A stretch of 64,000 nt of DNA from Pantoea sp. alder81 (GTDB taxonomy: Bacteria; Pseudomonadota; Gammaproteobacteria; Enterobacterales; Enterobacteriaceae), in assembly GCF_020179835.1 (NCBI RefSeq), contig NZ_JAIUDA010000010.1, positions 141,096-205,095 of the forward strand, in the 5' to 3' direction. Each line of letters starts with the position of its first letter. Within the stretch, counting starts at the first letter, position 1. The translations under genes were made by a program, and so were the position numbers. The notes below the pieces were generated by a model. The model saw nothing but the letters and a program-made list of their open reading frames with translations. It searched no databases and was not told where the DNA came from. Below are positions 1-9,032 of the stretch, one piece after another.

Positions 1-646
1 GGTGGATCTGCCTGGCTTTGGCCGCAGTCAGGGTTTTGGCCCACTGAACTTAGCCGAAATGGCTCAACAGCTGCTGCCGCAGCTTCCTGAACGTGCTGTG
101 CTGCTCGGCTGGTCGCTGGGTGGATTGGTTGCCAGCCAGATTGCGCTGACGCAGCCTGAACGCGTCACGGCGCTGATTAGCGTGGCATCGTCGCCCTGTT
201 TTACCGCACATGAGGATTGGCCGGGCATCAAGCCAGAGACGCTGGAGAGCTTCCAGCAGCAGTTGAGCAATGATTTCCAACGCACCGTAGAACGTTTTCT
301 GGCGTTGCAAACCATGGGCACGGAAAACGCGCGCCAGGATGCACGCCAGCTCAAAGAAGTGGTGTTGTCGCAGCCGATGCCTTCGGTCGATGTACTGGAG
401 GGCGGGCTGGAAATATTACGCGAAGTGGATTTGCGCGCGCAGCTGCCGCAGTTGGCAATGCCTTTATTGCGTTTGTATGGATCGCTGGATGGGTTAGTCC
501 CGCGGCGCATTGCAAAGCAGTTGGATGAAGCGTTACCGCGCTCACCTTCAGTTGTGATGGAAAAAGCGGCGCATGCGCCATTTGTTTCGCATCCTGACAC
601 ATTTTGCCAGCATATTACCGAATTCATCCAAGCGGTTACCCGTTAA
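1..646 (+). CDS. bioH: Pimeloyl-ACP methyl ester carboxylesterase BioH (5' end outside window)
   Basis: BioH hydrolyses the methyl ester of pimeloyl-ACP and so ends the disguised fatty-acid stage of biotin synthesis in the cytoplasm. About 214 residues are visible. They begin at the DLPGFGRS segment, which lies near residue 45 of the roughly 256-residue family, so the N-terminus is missing only because the window starts here. The nucleophile elbow GWSLGG and the C-terminal catalytic His in AAHAPF are present, as are the GLVP(R) segment before the catalytic Asp region and the long FQRTVERFLALQTMGTE cap helix, which is nearly identical to E. coli BioH. The first visible GTG codon is an internal Val, not a start. 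Confidence 0.93.
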   Translation, partial: VDLPGFGRSQGFGPLNLAEMAQQLLPQLPERAVLLGWSLGGLVASQIALTQPERVTALISVASSPCFTAHEDWPGIKPETLESFQQQLSNDFQRTVERFLALQTMGTENARQDARQLKEVVLSQPMPSVDVLEGGLEILREVDLRAQLPQLAMPLLRLYGSLDGLVPRRIAKQLDEALPRSPSVVMEKAAHAPFVSHPDTFCQHITEFIQAVTR

Positions 647-796
647 ATCTATTGTGGCAGTGGAAATTCCTTCATCAGCGGTAATACTTTTGACGTGAGC
701 TGAGCTGCTTCGCGGTGTGTTCTGTTGCTATCTCGCCTGTTGTGCTTCGCGGCCGCTGACATCTCAATAATGCAAAAAATGGATGAGGGTATTGTT

Positions 797-1066
797 ATGA
801 AGATGATGAAATGGGCTGTGGCTTCTCTGGTGATGAGTGCGGTGTCGTTTTCAGCGTTCGCCGCAAAGGAAGTGACTAAAGAAGAAGTGCAGAAAATGAA
901 TCTGGAGAAAATCGGCACGGTGACCACCACGGCGGAGACCACTTCACCGATGGATGCGAAGCGCGAACTCTCCAAAGCGGCCGATGAGAAAGGCGGCAAA
1001 TACTTTCTGGTGATTGCGGGCCGCGAACATGGCAAGTTCAGCGCCACGGCGGATGTTTACAAATAA
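797..1066 (+). CDS. Small secreted DUF1471 (YhcN/BhsA-like) protein
   Basis: This 89-residue protein has a Sec signal peptide (residues 1-22, ending SAFA before AKEV) and a short mature domain of about 67 residues. The mature end YFLVIAGREHGKFSATADVYK-type pattern is characteristic of DUF1471, the family of BhsA, McbA and YhcN. Members are periplasmic or outer-surface proteins linked to stress and biofilm behaviour; the exact role of this one cannot be read from sequence. The start at 797 is chosen because GAGGG lies seven bases upstream and the signal peptide begins there; an earlier in-frame ATG would add a non-signal extension. Its stop codon directly abuts the stop codon of the convergent phosphorylase gene. 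Confidence 0.8.
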   Translation: MKMMKWAVASLVMSAVSFSAFAAKEVTKEEVQKMNLEKIGTVTTTAETTSPMDAKRELSKAADEKGGKYFLVIAGREHGKFSATADVYK

Positions 1067-2755
1067 TCAGCCACGCAACCACATAAATTGCCATGCAGCC
1101 AGCGTCATTGGCTGGCTGCCATCGATTTTCTCGCCACTGATCACATCCTGAAAATGTCTCGCCTGCGGCAGATGCGTGATGACTTCCCGGCTGCTGAGAT
1201 TAAACACGCACAATAAGCCATCTTCACTGCCTGGCGGATGTCGCCGCAACATCAACAGGGTATTTTCACTCTCCAGCAGCGTCATCGCATTATCGGGATG
1301 GAATGCACTCTGGCGGGTGCGCAGCTGGATCAACGCGCTGAGTCGTTCATACACCTGCTGACGCAATGGATCATCGCCGCTGATCCACTGTTCCATCTCA
1401 TGCAAACTGTATTTCTGACGATTGATGGCGCGGTTGTGTCCTGCCGCGCGCACGCCTTCGTTATCGTTGCGAGAGCCTAAAATACTTTGGATATAGATCG
1501 CTGGCACGCCCGGAAAGGCGAGCAGAATGGCGTGTGCCAGCAGAAATCGACGCAAACGCGTGTCATCGTCATCATTTTGCTGGTTGAGGGCATCGAAATA
1601 GGTGACGTTAATCTCGTAAGGGCTGGTGGTGCCATCGGGATTGTTTTTGTATGACACCAGCGCCCCTTCCAGCGCCAAATCTCGCACCAGAGCGACGATC
1701 TCCACTTCGGACAAAATGCCGCGCGCAGGATTGAGGCCAATGCCATCGTGCGAGGCGAGGAAGTTGAAAAAAGTGGTGGTGCCGTTACCGGTGCCGAGCG
1801 TGCTGGCCCATTGACGCAGCGCGCGCGCCGATCCCGAATGAATGGCGTGCAGCACCAGCGGTGGCAGTGAAAATTGATACACCATCTGCGCTTCGTCGCG
1901 CCCGTTACCGAAATAGCTGATGTTGTCTTTGTGCGGCACGTTGGTTTCGGTGACGATCACCGTGCCCGGTGCCACTTCATTAGCGATGGCGCGGAACAGC
2001 TTCACCAGCTGGTGGGTTTTCGGCAGGTGAATGCAATTCGTACCCGGCGTCTTCCACATATATCCCACCGCATCGAGGCGAACGTAATCGGCGCCTTTGA
2101 TCAGATAATCCAGCAATACGCCCGCCATGCGAATCAGCACTTCAGGATGGGCAAAGTTAAGGTCGATTTGATCGGCGCTGAAGGTGGTCCAGATAAAGCG
2201 CGTCTCACCATTGGCCATTTCAAAAGGCGTGAGCAACGGTGAGGTGCGAGGACGCGTCACCGCGCTGAGATCGGTGGCCGGTGGCATGCTGATAAAGAAG
2301 TCATCCCAACCGGGGTCCTGCGCCAGAAAGTGGCGGAACCATTGGCTGTGTGCCGACATATGATTGCAGACAAAATCGAACATCAGCCGGGTTTCACTGT
2401 GCAGCGCTGCAATATGCTGCCACTCGCCGCAAAGGGGATTCACCTGGTGATAATCAATCACGGAGAAGCCATCGTCGGATGAGTAGGGGAAGAAAGGCAG
2501 CAGATGCACCAGGCTGAAAGTGGATTGCAGGTGTTGCTGATAGAAGTGCGAGAAGCTGGCGAGCGTGGGCTGATCGGGTTCACGGAACTGATCGGCGTAG
2601 CTGATCAGCACCACATCCTTTTCATCCCAGTGTGCTTTGCGCGGCAGTTTAGCGGTATCACGCGCAGCACGAATGTGGGAAAGCAAACGCTCACGTGCGG
2701 CGACGGGGAAGCGGCCTTCGTAAATCTCATCAAGTAGGGCGTTAATAATGTCCAT
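1067..2755 (-). CDS. GH13 sucrose-phosphorylase-like sugar phosphorylase (YcjM-like, probable glucosylglycerate type)
   Basis: This 562-residue cytoplasmic enzyme belongs to the GH13 subfamily of sucrose and glucosylglycerate phosphorylases, which cleave an alpha-glucoside with phosphate to give glucose 1-phosphate. The catalytic set is complete: nucleophile Asp228 in VRLDAVGY, acid/base Glu270 in VTETNVPH, and the third carboxylate Asp337 in ASHDGIG. The TETNVPHKDNISYFG stretch resembles E. coli YcjM (2-O-alpha-glucosylglycerate phosphorylase, about 559 residues) more than bifidobacterial sucrose phosphorylase; this is recalled, not searched. The substrate therefore remains open. No transporter or sugar regulator lies beside it, unlike the ycj cluster. 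The ATG at 2755 has only a weak Shine-Dalgarno sequence. It sits where E. coli carries feoABC. Confidence 0.8.
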   Translation of the reverse strand: MDIINALLDEIYEGRFPVAARERLLSHIRAARDTAKLPRKAHWDEKDVVLISYADQFREPDQPTLASFSHFYQQHLQSTFSLVHLLPFFPYSSDDGFSVIDYHQVNPLCGEWQHIAALHSETRLMFDFVCNHMSAHSQWFRHFLAQDPGWDDFFISMPPATDLSAVTRPRTSPLLTPFEMANGETRFIWTTFSADQIDLNFAHPEVLIRMAGVLLDYLIKGADYVRLDAVGYMWKTPGTNCIHLPKTHQLVKLFRAIANEVAPGTVIVTETNVPHKDNISYFGNGRDEAQMVYQFSLPPLVLHAIHSGSARALRQWASTLGTGNGTTTFFNFLASHDGIGLNPARGILSEVEIVALVRDLALEGALVSYKNNPDGTTSPYEINVTYFDALNQQNDDDDTRLRRFLLAHAILLAFPGVPAIYIQSILGSRNDNEGVRAAGHNRAINRQKYSLHEMEQWISGDDPLRQQVYERLSALIQLRTRQSAFHPDNAMTLLESENTLLMLRRHPPGSEDGLLCVFNLSSREVITHLPQARHFQDVISGEKIDGSQPMTLAAWQFMWLRG

Positions 2756-2883
2756 CAGATCGTTGGGCCACGCGGAAGGTCATTTTTTCACACGGATTTT
2801 TTCAGCGTAGACGCGGGGAGGGATTTTTCAACTTTAAACGCGCGGAAGCAAGATGGCCTCCGCGCGTGATTCAGGGCAGGAAC

Positions 2884-5226
2884 TTAACGTTTTTTAACGA
2901 ACGCGGCGGCCAGTGCATCACCCATTGCGCTGTTGCCAGCAGGTGAACTAGCCGGTTTGCCGCGTGCTTTGTTATTGGCCGCAGGACGTGCATTCTCTTT
3001 GCCATTGCTGCGGTTATTGCCGCCGCGCGCATTGCTTTCACCAGGCTGCTCATCCAGACGCATGGTGAGGGCGATGCGTTTACGCTGCATATCCACTTCC
3101 ATCACCTTCACTTTGACGATATCGCCCGCTTTCACCACCTGATGTGGATCTTCGACGAATTTGTCTGACAGTGAAGAGATATGCACCAGACCATCCTGGT
3201 GCACGCCGATATCCACAAAGGCACCAAAGTTGGTGACGTTGGTCACCGCGCCTTCCAGAATCATCCCCGGCAGCAGATCGTTTAGCGTTTCCACGCCTTC
3301 GGCAAACTGCGCGGTTTTGAATTCCGGACGCGGATCGCGGCCCGGTTTCTCCAGCTCTTTAATGATGTCGGTGACGGTTGGCAGACCGAAACGCTCATCG
3401 GTGAAGTCGCGCGCGTTGAGATCGCGTAATCCACCCGGATTGCCCATCAACTCATTCAGTGCCTGTTCGGTTGCGGCAAGAATACGTTCGACCAGCGGGT
3501 AAGCTTCCGGGTGTACGGTGGATGCATCCAGCGGATTATCACCGTGGTTGATGCGCAGGAAGCCAGCGCACTGTTCATAGGCTTTCGGCCCCAGCCGGCT
3601 GACTTTCAACAGCTGCTGACGATTCTGGAAGCGGCCGTTCTCATCACGCCAGGTGACAATGTTCTGCGCCATCATGCGGGTTAATCCCGCCACACGCGTC
3701 AGTAACGCCACCGATGCAGTATTCAGATCCACACCAACGGCGTTTACACAGTCTTCAACCACCGCATCCAGCTTCTTCGCCAGCTGGCTTTGGCTCACAT
3801 CATGCTGATACTGGCCGACACCGATGGATTTCGGATCAATTTTTACCAGCTCGGCCAACGGATCCTGCAAGCGACGTGCAATGGAGACTGCACCGCGAAT
3901 AGAAACATCCAGATCCGGGAATTCCAGTGCTGCCAGTTCCGATGCGGAATAGACCGATGCGCCGGCCTCACTGACAATCACTTTCTGCGCGTTGATCTGC
4001 GGGAACTGCTTCTGCACGTCGAGGAAGAAACGCTCGGTTTCACGTGAAGCGGTGCCGTTACCGATCGCGACCAACTCAACCTGATGTTTGATGCACAGCG
4101 CCGCGACAGCGGATGCAGCTTTCGCTGCCTGACCGGTGTGCGGATAGATGGTGTCATACGCCACCAGTTTCCCCGTGGCATCCACCACCGCGACTTTCAC
4201 GCCGGTGCGCAGGCCCGGATCGAGGCCCATGGTGGCGCGCATACCTGCCGGTGCTGCCATCAGCAGATCGTTGAGGTTGCGGGCAAAGACATTGATAGCT
4301 TCATCTTCAGCGCGTTCACGGATGGTGCCCATCAACTCCGTTTCAAGGTGTAGCAACACCTTGATGCGCCAGGTCCAGCTAACAACCGCTTTACGCCAGC
4401 TATCAGCAGGGGCGTTATTCAGTCGCAACTGCAGATGATCGGCAATTAGCGTCTCACCATGACTTTCTCGCGGGGCTTCTTCGAATTGGGGATCAGCGTT
4501 CAGAGAGAGTTGCAGCACGCCTTCATTGCGGCCACGGAACATCGCCAGGGCGCGGTGGGAAGGAACGGTGCTGAGTGCTTCGTGGTGGTCGAAGTAGTCA
4601 CGGAATTTCGCGCCTTCTTCCTCTTTACCTTCCACCACGCGGGCCACCAGGTGCGCGTTCTTCCACAGATAGTCACGGACTTTTGCCAGCAGCGTGGCAT
4701 CTTCGGCGAAGCGTTCCATCAGGATATAGCGCGCGCCGTCCAGCGCTGCGCGCACATCGGCCACGCCTTTATCCGCATCAACATAGCCTGCGGCCAATGA
4801 CTCAGGCTCTTGTGAAGGATCGCTCCACAGCGTCTCAGCCAGCGGCTCAAGGCCTGCTTCAATGGCGATTTGCCCACGCGTGCGACGTTTCTGCTTATAC
4901 GGCAGATAAAGGTCTTCCAGCTCGGTTTTATTCAGCGTGCCATTGATGGCGGTGGCGAGTTCGGGAGTGAGTTTCCCCTGCTCGTCGATGGATTTCAGAA
5001 TCGACTGGCGGCGATCTTCCAGCTCACGCAGGTAGCCAAGGCGGCTTTCCAACTGACGTAACTGGGTATCATCCAGCCCACCGGTCACTTCCTTACGATA
5101 ACGTGCGATAAACGGCACGGTGTTCCCTTCATCCAGCAAGCGAACGGCGGCGTCAACCTGGTCGGCGCGTGCCTTCAGCTCACTTGCGATAATCTGGCTC
5201 AGTGAATCTTTCATCATCATTAACAA
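2884..5226 (-). CDS. yhgF: Tex/YhgF family RNA-binding transcription accessory protein
   Basis: Tex is a nucleic-acid-binding protein that associates with the transcription machinery and tolerates stress; its precise activity is unsettled. The 780 residues match the family length (E. coli about 773). In order, the sequence shows the N-terminal helical domain (LDEGNTVPFIARYRKE), the central YqgF/RNase H-like fold (MGLDPGLRTGVKVAVVD, about residue 330), a helix-hairpin-helix region (NTASVALLTRVAGL, about 500), and a C-terminal S1 domain (GAVTNVTNFGAFVDIG, about 655-725). It ends in a basic, Asn/Gly/Ala-rich tail. Three Met codons cluster at the start, so initiation at 5226 or a few codons later is equally possible. 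It is divergent from greB, whereas in E. coli greB and yhgF run in the same direction. Confidence 0.95.
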   Translation of the reverse strand: MLMMMKDSLSQIIASELKARADQVDAAVRLLDEGNTVPFIARYRKEVTGGLDDTQLRQLESRLGYLRELEDRRQSILKSIDEQGKLTPELATAINGTLNKTELEDLYLPYKQKRRTRGQIAIEAGLEPLAETLWSDPSQEPESLAAGYVDADKGVADVRAALDGARYILMERFAEDATLLAKVRDYLWKNAHLVARVVEGKEEEGAKFRDYFDHHEALSTVPSHRALAMFRGRNEGVLQLSLNADPQFEEAPRESHGETLIADHLQLRLNNAPADSWRKAVVSWTWRIKVLLHLETELMGTIRERAEDEAINVFARNLNDLLMAAPAGMRATMGLDPGLRTGVKVAVVDATGKLVAYDTIYPHTGQAAKAASAVAALCIKHQVELVAIGNGTASRETERFFLDVQKQFPQINAQKVIVSEAGASVYSASELAALEFPDLDVSIRGAVSIARRLQDPLAELVKIDPKSIGVGQYQHDVSQSQLAKKLDAVVEDCVNAVGVDLNTASVALLTRVAGLTRMMAQNIVTWRDENGRFQNRQQLLKVSRLGPKAYEQCAGFLRINHGDNPLDASTVHPEAYPLVERILAATEQALNELMGNPGGLRDLNARDFTDERFGLPTVTDIIKELEKPGRDPRPEFKTAQFAEGVETLNDLLPGMILEGAVTNVTNFGAFVDIGVHQDGLVHISSLSDKFVEDPHQVVKAGDIVKVKVMEVDMQRKRIALTMRLDEQPGESNARGGNNRSNGKENARPAANNKARGKPASSPAGNSAMGDALAAAFVKKR

Positions 5227-5418
5227 TGCTTACACAGGGTTGGAAAATAGGGGACAGTTATACGGATTGGGGCGGCAAATTGCCAGCCGGGGACAGGCGA
5301 ATCCGTCTTTTTCTGAATGCAGCACGCACATCGTTGCGCGCACCTTGCTGATAACAATCCAGTCGCTTATTGTTGGCCTCTTTGCTGTAAAGACCCATTG
5401 TTGCCACGAGTAGATGTT

Positions 5419-5907
5419 ATGAAAACCCAACTGATTACCCGCGAAGGCTATAACAAATTACGTGCCGAGCACGACCATTTGTGGAACGAAAAGCGTCCGG
5501 AAATCACCAAAATTGTCTCCTGGGCGGCCAGCCTTGGCGATCGTTCGGAAAACGCCGATTTCACCTATAACAAGCGCCTGTTGCGTCAGATTGACCGCCG
5601 CGTGCGTTATCTGCGCAAATGCCTCGCCGATCTGAAAATTGTCGATTATGCGCCGCAGCAGGAAGGAAAGGTGTTCTTTGGCGCCTGGGTTGAGGTGGAA
5701 AACGAGCAGGGCGATGCGAAGCGATTTCGTATCGTGGGGCCGGATGAAATCTACGGTGATGCGATGAAAGATTACATCTCTATCGATTCACCGATGGCTC
5801 GCGCGTTAATCAAGAAAGAGGTGGATGACGAAGTGGTGGTGAATACCCCAGAAGGACAGAAGGTTTGGTTTGTTAACCGCATCGAGTACGTGAAAAACCC
5901 AGAGTAA
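5419..5907 (+). CDS. greB: Transcription elongation factor GreB
   Basis: GreB inserts its N-terminal coiled coil into the RNA polymerase secondary channel and stimulates cleavage of backtracked RNA. The 162-residue product has the coiled-coil hairpin with the acidic tip GDRSENAD, followed by the FKBP-like C-terminal domain containing KVFFGAWVEVE and ISIDSPMARALIKKE. Length is close to E. coli GreB (158). The ATG at 5419 begins MKTQLITREGYNKL, matching the family N-terminus; the open frame extends upstream but without homology. It lies 192 bp from divergent tex and faces the YjbE-like gene. Confidence 0.96.
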   Translation: MKTQLITREGYNKLRAEHDHLWNEKRPEITKIVSWAASLGDRSENADFTYNKRLLRQIDRRVRYLRKCLADLKIVDYAPQQEGKVFFGAWVEVENEQGDAKRFRIVGPDEIYGDAMKDYISIDSPMARALIKKEVDDEVVVNTPEGQKVWFVNRIEYVKNPE

Positions 5908-5914
5908 AAAGAGG

Positions 5915-5964
5915 CGGAGAATAATGGCTTGGGTAAAAAAGCCTTGGGTGCAACTTATTCTCCG
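5915..5964. repeat. Nested inverted repeat downstream of greB
   Basis: A perfect 10-bp inverted repeat (CGGAGAATAA at 5915-5924 and its complement at 5955-5964) encloses a second small stem, GGCTT (5926-5930) with AAGCC (5939-5943). It begins 7 bp after the greB stop codon. There is no clear T-run after it on either strand, so it is not a standard intrinsic terminator; an mRNA-stabilising 3' structure is one possibility. Confidence 0.5.
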
Positions 5965-6030
5965 GTGGCGAAAAGGGCTGGCAGTAAGAGGGGGAAGCGC
6001 CGCAGCCTTGCCGCGCCTTAAATATTTGGA

Positions 6031-6273
6031 TTATTTGCCTGGTGTGGTCGCAGTGGTGGTGGATGTGCTGCTGGTGCCTTTGTCACCGCCGCCCATGGTT
6101 GCTAATGCCACACCCAGCAGGGCACCTACCGCACCCACGCCAATCGCGTCTGAGTTGCCTTTGGCAGTGGTGGAGGCCTGGGCACCCGCCGCTTCACCCG
6201 CGCTAGTGGCAGCATGAGCCTGAGAAAGGCTGACCAGCACCAGTGCACTCAGCAAGACCGCAGTTTTTTTCAT
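6031..6273 (-). CDS. YjbE-like small secreted protein
   Basis: This 80-residue precursor has a Sec signal peptide (residues 1-21, ending QAHA) and a very low-complexity mature part. It carries the GEAAGA motif, a Ser/Ala/Thr/Gly-rich middle, VGALLGVALATMGGGD, and a Thr/Ser-rich tail. The order and motifs resemble E. coli YjbE, the first gene of the yjbEFGH exopolysaccharide operon, although yjbFGH do not follow here. The start at 6273 has a GGAGAGA ribosome-binding site and begins MKKTA. Function is not established; the YjbE label is by resemblance and could be wrong for so short and biased a sequence. Upstream lies a tandem palindromic repeat (6349-6370). Confidence 0.6.
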   Translation of the reverse strand: MKKTAVLLSALVLVSLSQAHAATSAGEAAGAQASTTAKGNSDAIGVGAVGALLGVALATMGGGDKGTSSTSTTTATTPGK

Positions 6274-6348
6274 TTTTTTCTCTCCAAAAATGCGCAATAT
6301 CAGCAGGAACCCTTGCAGTTTCTGAGATCGTCGCACGAGAAGAAAGTG

Positions 6349-6370
6349 CTGATTAATCACTGATTAATCA
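6349..6370. promoter_or_regulatory. Tandem 11-bp palindromic repeat, operator-like
   Basis: The 11-mer CTGATTAATCA occurs twice with no spacer (6349-6359 and 6360-6370). Each copy contains the 10-bp palindrome TGATTAATCA, so two palindromes lie one helical turn apart, 76-97 bp upstream of the YjbE-like start codon. This is the geometry expected of a site bound by a dimeric regulator; no regulator is identified. Confidence 0.45.
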
Positions 6371-6787
6371 GACTTTATTTAACGCTGGTCTTGTCTGGCG
6401 TGAAGGGCGTATTGTTCCGAGAGCAGATGGGCACTGAAAATGGAAAGTGCCAGATTTTATGCTGCAAATGATCGGTCATCGAACGATTCTGGCCTGCTGA
6501 CTTAAGTCAAATGGTCCAAAATGCCGAGATAACGAGCGGCATGCGGCCGAATGATCCATTTTCGAAAAGAAAACCGCGGAAATTTTCGGATTAGCGCTAA
6601 GCGGCTGGAAAGCCCCGATAAAAAGCGCGAGACAACGCGCATTTCAAGGCTTAAATTAAATATAAGCTGCTGTTTAATATGCTTTGTAACAATTTCGGCT
6701 AGAATATAAACCATTAATAACTGTCACATGCAGGCATCTTTTTTACACAATATTGACTCAGGCAATGGCGCCTTTGGGAGTTGAACA
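6371..6787 (+). promoter_or_regulatory. ompR upstream region with candidate promoter
   Basis: This 417-bp stretch has no convincing gene. A possible sigma-70 -10 element TATAAA lies at 6705-6710, with TTTGTA about 16 bp upstream (6683-6688). The palindrome GACTTAAGTC (about 6499-6508) and the inverted repeat ATGCCG/CGGCAT (about 6520-6542) are also visible. A short open frame on the minus strand here has no ribosome-binding site or family features and is not called. Confidence 0.35.
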
Positions 6788-8862
<2,075 letters not shown>

Positions 8863-8975
8863 CGCCTCGCTCAGAACGATGCGGGGTGATTGACTGTTAA
8901 CCTTAAGCAACACGGCTGCTGCTATATGCGATTGGCTGCTTAGCCCTTAGCCACAACGCTGCGGTTCTACGCGTC

Positions 8976-8997
8976 AAAACCTGTCGCTACCGACAGG
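8976..8997 (-). terminator. Intrinsic terminator of pckA
   Basis: On the minus strand a 7-bp stem CCTGTCG/CGACAGG with a 4-base loop is followed by TTTT. It lies 36 bp beyond the pckA stop codon. Confidence 0.6.
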
Positions 8998-9002
8998 ATC
9001 TC

Positions 9003-9028
9003 AATGAGCCGCCATTTGGCGGCTCATT
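9003..9028. repeat. Strong hairpin between envZ and pckA
   Basis: A perfect 11-bp stem (AATGAGCCGCC at 9003-9013 with its complement at 9018-9028) encloses the loop ATTT. It is 4 bp from the pckA stop. No T-run follows on either strand, so it may act with the nearby terminator or protect the 3' end. Confidence 0.6.
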
Positions 9029-9032
9029 CACT

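Noticed and set aside
5924..6217. 97-codon plus-strand frame between greB and ompR
   Set aside because: It starts within the inverted repeat, lacks a ribosome-binding site, and runs antisense to the YjbE-like gene, which has a signal peptide and a good ribosome-binding site.
6502..6714. 70-codon minus-strand frame upstream of ompR
   Set aside because: No ribosome-binding site or family resemblance; it covers the likely ompR promoter region.
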